Notes under the pieces: generated by a model
The model's database searches: none
Told to the model about the DNA's origin: nothing
The model's input: the letters and a program-made list of their open reading frames with translations, nothing else
In this document: in pieces, positions 33,676 to 34,044 of the stretch
Layout: the number at the start of each line of letters is the position of its first letter
How positions within the stretch are numbered: the stretch's first letter is position 1
Position numbers and translations under genes: made by a program
Assembly: GCA_023418915.1 (NCBI GenBank)
Contig: JAEZYU010000080.1
Location: 1-34,044, forward strand
DNA: 34,044 nt
DNA from: Bacillota bacterium
GTDB lineage: Bacteria; Bacillota; Clostridia; Acetivibrionales; DTU013
Reading direction: 5' to 3'

Positions 33676-33793
33676 ACATATTCCTTCATTCTTTGCAGAA
33701 AATGAGATTCTCAAGTGAATAGTATATCAGTAGCTGTGAAAAATGCAATATGATTCATATAATACTCATAAAATAATGCCATATAATTACTTC

Positions 33794-33823
33794 TTGACAT
33801 ACGTCTATAGACGGTGCTATAAT
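33794..33823 (+). promoter_or_regulatory. Sigma-A promoter near the window end
   Basis: TTGACA at 33794-33799 and TATAAT at 33818-33823, 18-nt spacer. It points to the right edge, away from the membrane protein gene. No gene starts before the window ends. Confidence 0.75.
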
Positions 33824-33927
33824 ACAAAAGCTGTCGCGAGAAGATTGCTGACGCAAGTGATTAAGCATTGAGTTTGAAGGCTGCTTTTTAATAACAGAAT
33901 GGAAAAAAGAGTTATAAAAAAGGTGGT

Positions 33928-34044
33928 TGACAAAAGCAGAACAGCGTGATAGTATATAAAAGCCGCTCCGATGCGGGCGGCACCTGAAACGAAGCCCTTT
34001 TGGGGCGGCGTGAAAGGGATCGGCAATCATCTTTGATGATTGTG
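33928..34044 (+). promoter_or_regulatory. Second promoter-like site and hairpin-rich leader at the window edge
   Basis: TTGACA near 33928, 17 nt, then TAGTAT. Downstream the G/C-rich transcript can form GCCGC/GCGGC, GCCC-TTTTG-GGGC and CAATCATC-TTT-GATGATTG hairpins. It may be the leader or start of an RNA or gene lying beyond the window; no known riboswitch was recognised. Confidence 0.4.

Overview
The window looks like chromosomal DNA of a spore-forming, anaerobic Clostridia-type Firmicute. This rests on an A-C-small-B spore germinant receptor operon, strong purine-rich ribosome binding sites, sigma-A promoters (TTGACA-17-TATAAT) in front of tRNA genes, 4Fe-4S-dependent enzymes, a corrinoid methyltransferase locus, and genes typical of the class (CD3324-like HTH, UPF0237/UPF0210 pair, family-4 uracil-DNA glycosylases). 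Species cannot be named from sequence alone. No rRNA, transposase, phage module or CRISPR array was seen.

Layout. 1-850: non-coding, with a possible structured RNA and a 24-bp inverted repeat. 849-3053: glutamine-dependent NAD synthetase with an in-frame 5 x 12-residue insertion. 3271-3546: tRNA-His, its terminator, and a probable group II intron remnant directly after it. 3845-5851: GH31 glycosidase (alpha-xylosidase-like). 6101-6430: tRNA-Gln and tRNA-Lys. 6719-11007: germinant receptor operon (A, C, a 67-aa D-like subunit, B). 11149-12297: Fe-S aldo/keto reductase relative. 12576-14287: HD phosphohydrolase, CD3324-like HTH protein and a zinc-ribbon protein. 14637-15902 (minus): secreted four-LysM protein. 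16513-16914: FMN-binding lipid-side protein. 17500-17966: tRNA-Glu, -Asp and -Thr. 18376-20085: acyl-CoA synthetase. 20404-20488: tRNA-Tyr. 20670-21108 (minus): GtrA family protein. 21621-22580: LytR-CpsA-Psr protein. 23045-26734: ACT-domain UPF0237, UPF0210, glycerophosphodiesterase and MFS transporter, probably one operon. 26906-28682: two family-4-like uracil-DNA glycosylases. 28754-32020: UroD-family methyltransferase (minus), PocR/AraC regulator and corrinoid protein. 32236-33675 (minus): large membrane protein.

The most unusual signal is a dispersed, non-coding element present in five copies (12303, 17016, 27461, 28685 and 32019). Its core is a first hairpin, a long-range closing stem, and inside that stem a tandem array of 37-nt units that each fold into a hairpin. 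Copies carry 2, 2, 5, 0 and 3 units. Stem changes are partly compensatory, which points to selection on RNA structure. Four of five copies lie downstream of a gene in the sense orientation, three of them within a few bases of its stop codon; two copies also share a further conserved 5' module of about 180 nt. I do not recognise this family.

The window is also rich in other short tandem repeats of unrelated sequence: 36 bp in nadE, 18 and 33 bp in the germination A gene, 28 bp at the LysM gene 3' end, 56 bp before the FMN-binding gene, 14 bp after tRNA-Tyr, 32 bp before gtrA, 42 bp after the LCP gene and 19 bp before the second glycosylase.
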